A stretch of DNA of 5,073 nt from JBAXLO01 sp037134755. GTDB taxonomy: Bacteria; Bacteroidota; Bacteroidia; Bacteroidales; JACABE01. The notes under the pieces were generated by a model that saw only the letters and a program-made list of their open reading frames with translations, was not told the DNA's origin and did no database searches. A program made the translations under genes and the position numbers. The DNA lies in assembly GCA_037134755.1 (NCBI GenBank), contig JBAXLO010000278.1:1-5073 (forward strand), given 5' to 3'. Positions 5,011 to 5,073 of the stretch are shown piece by piece (position 1 is the first letter of the stretch; every line of letters starts with the position of its first letter).

Positions 5011-5073
5011 GCCCATTAATATTGAAAGTAGCCCATTAATATTGAAAGTAACCGATTAATATTAAAAGTAGCC
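5011..5073. repeat. 20-bp tandem array running off right window edge
   Basis: GCCCATTAATATTGAAAGTA occurs twice without a difference (5011-5030, 5031-5050), then once with three changes (5051-5070, starting ACCG and with AAAAG near the end). The next unit begins GCC at 5071-5073, so the array continues beyond the window. The unit contains the palindromic word ATTAAT. It differs in sequence from both upstream arrays. No coding potential is seen. Function unknown. Confidence 0.9.

Overview
The window holds one compact plus-strand operon of four genes (801-4956): an aspartate ammonia-lyase family protein (aspA-like), the [FeFe]-hydrogenase maturation GTPase hydF, a small DUF493/YbeD-like protein, and the radical SAM maturase hydE. 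It is flanked on both sides by short-period tandem repeats. The organism is most likely an anaerobic, hydrogen-metabolising member of the Bacteroidota (Bacteroidetes). Four things point there: low GC content, start codons without Shine-Dalgarno sequences, a near-perfect Bacteroidetes-type promoter (TTTG-N20-TAATTTTG, 743-774), and an imperfect palindrome (3790-3853) of the TCGACTTCGCTC...GAGCGGAGTCGA type common between genes in that phylum. The phylum call is good; I cannot go lower.

Layout. Positions 1-800 contain no convincing gene. They hold two and a half to three copies of a 41-bp repeat cut by the left edge (1-123), a 12-bp perfect palindrome (186-197), a triplicated heptamer (224-243), about twelve units of an A-tract repeat with an almost rigid 21-bp period (312-562), two small TTCC/GGAA inverted repeats (588-622), and the operon promoter. 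The genes follow at 801-2240, 2237-3466 (4-base ATGA overlap), 3477-3761 (10-base gap) and 3871-4956 (109-base gap filled by the long hairpin). After hydE there is a weak AT-rich hairpin, then a third tandem array with a 20-bp unit that runs off the right edge (5011-5073).

How the genes fit together. HydF is the scaffold/carrier on which the two-iron subcluster of the hydrogenase H-cluster is completed and delivered. HydE is the radical SAM enzyme that processes the organometallic precursor made by HydG. HydG, the tyrosine lyase that makes CO and cyanide, and the hydrogenase itself are absent from the window and must be encoded elsewhere if the pathway works. The aspartase-like enzyme could supply ammonia, which has been implicated as the nitrogen source of the azadithiolate bridge. 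The YbeD-like protein belongs to a family whose E. coli member lies beside lipoate genes, and lipoyl-H-protein has been implicated in making the same bridge. That both accessory genes serve bridge-ligand supply is my inference and the most interesting functional idea here.

The most unusual non-coding signals are the phased A-tract array, which predicts intrinsically curved DNA upstream of the promoter, and the operon-internal hairpin, whose three non-Watson-Crick positions are all G-U pairs in the sense RNA. None of the calls has been checked against a database.
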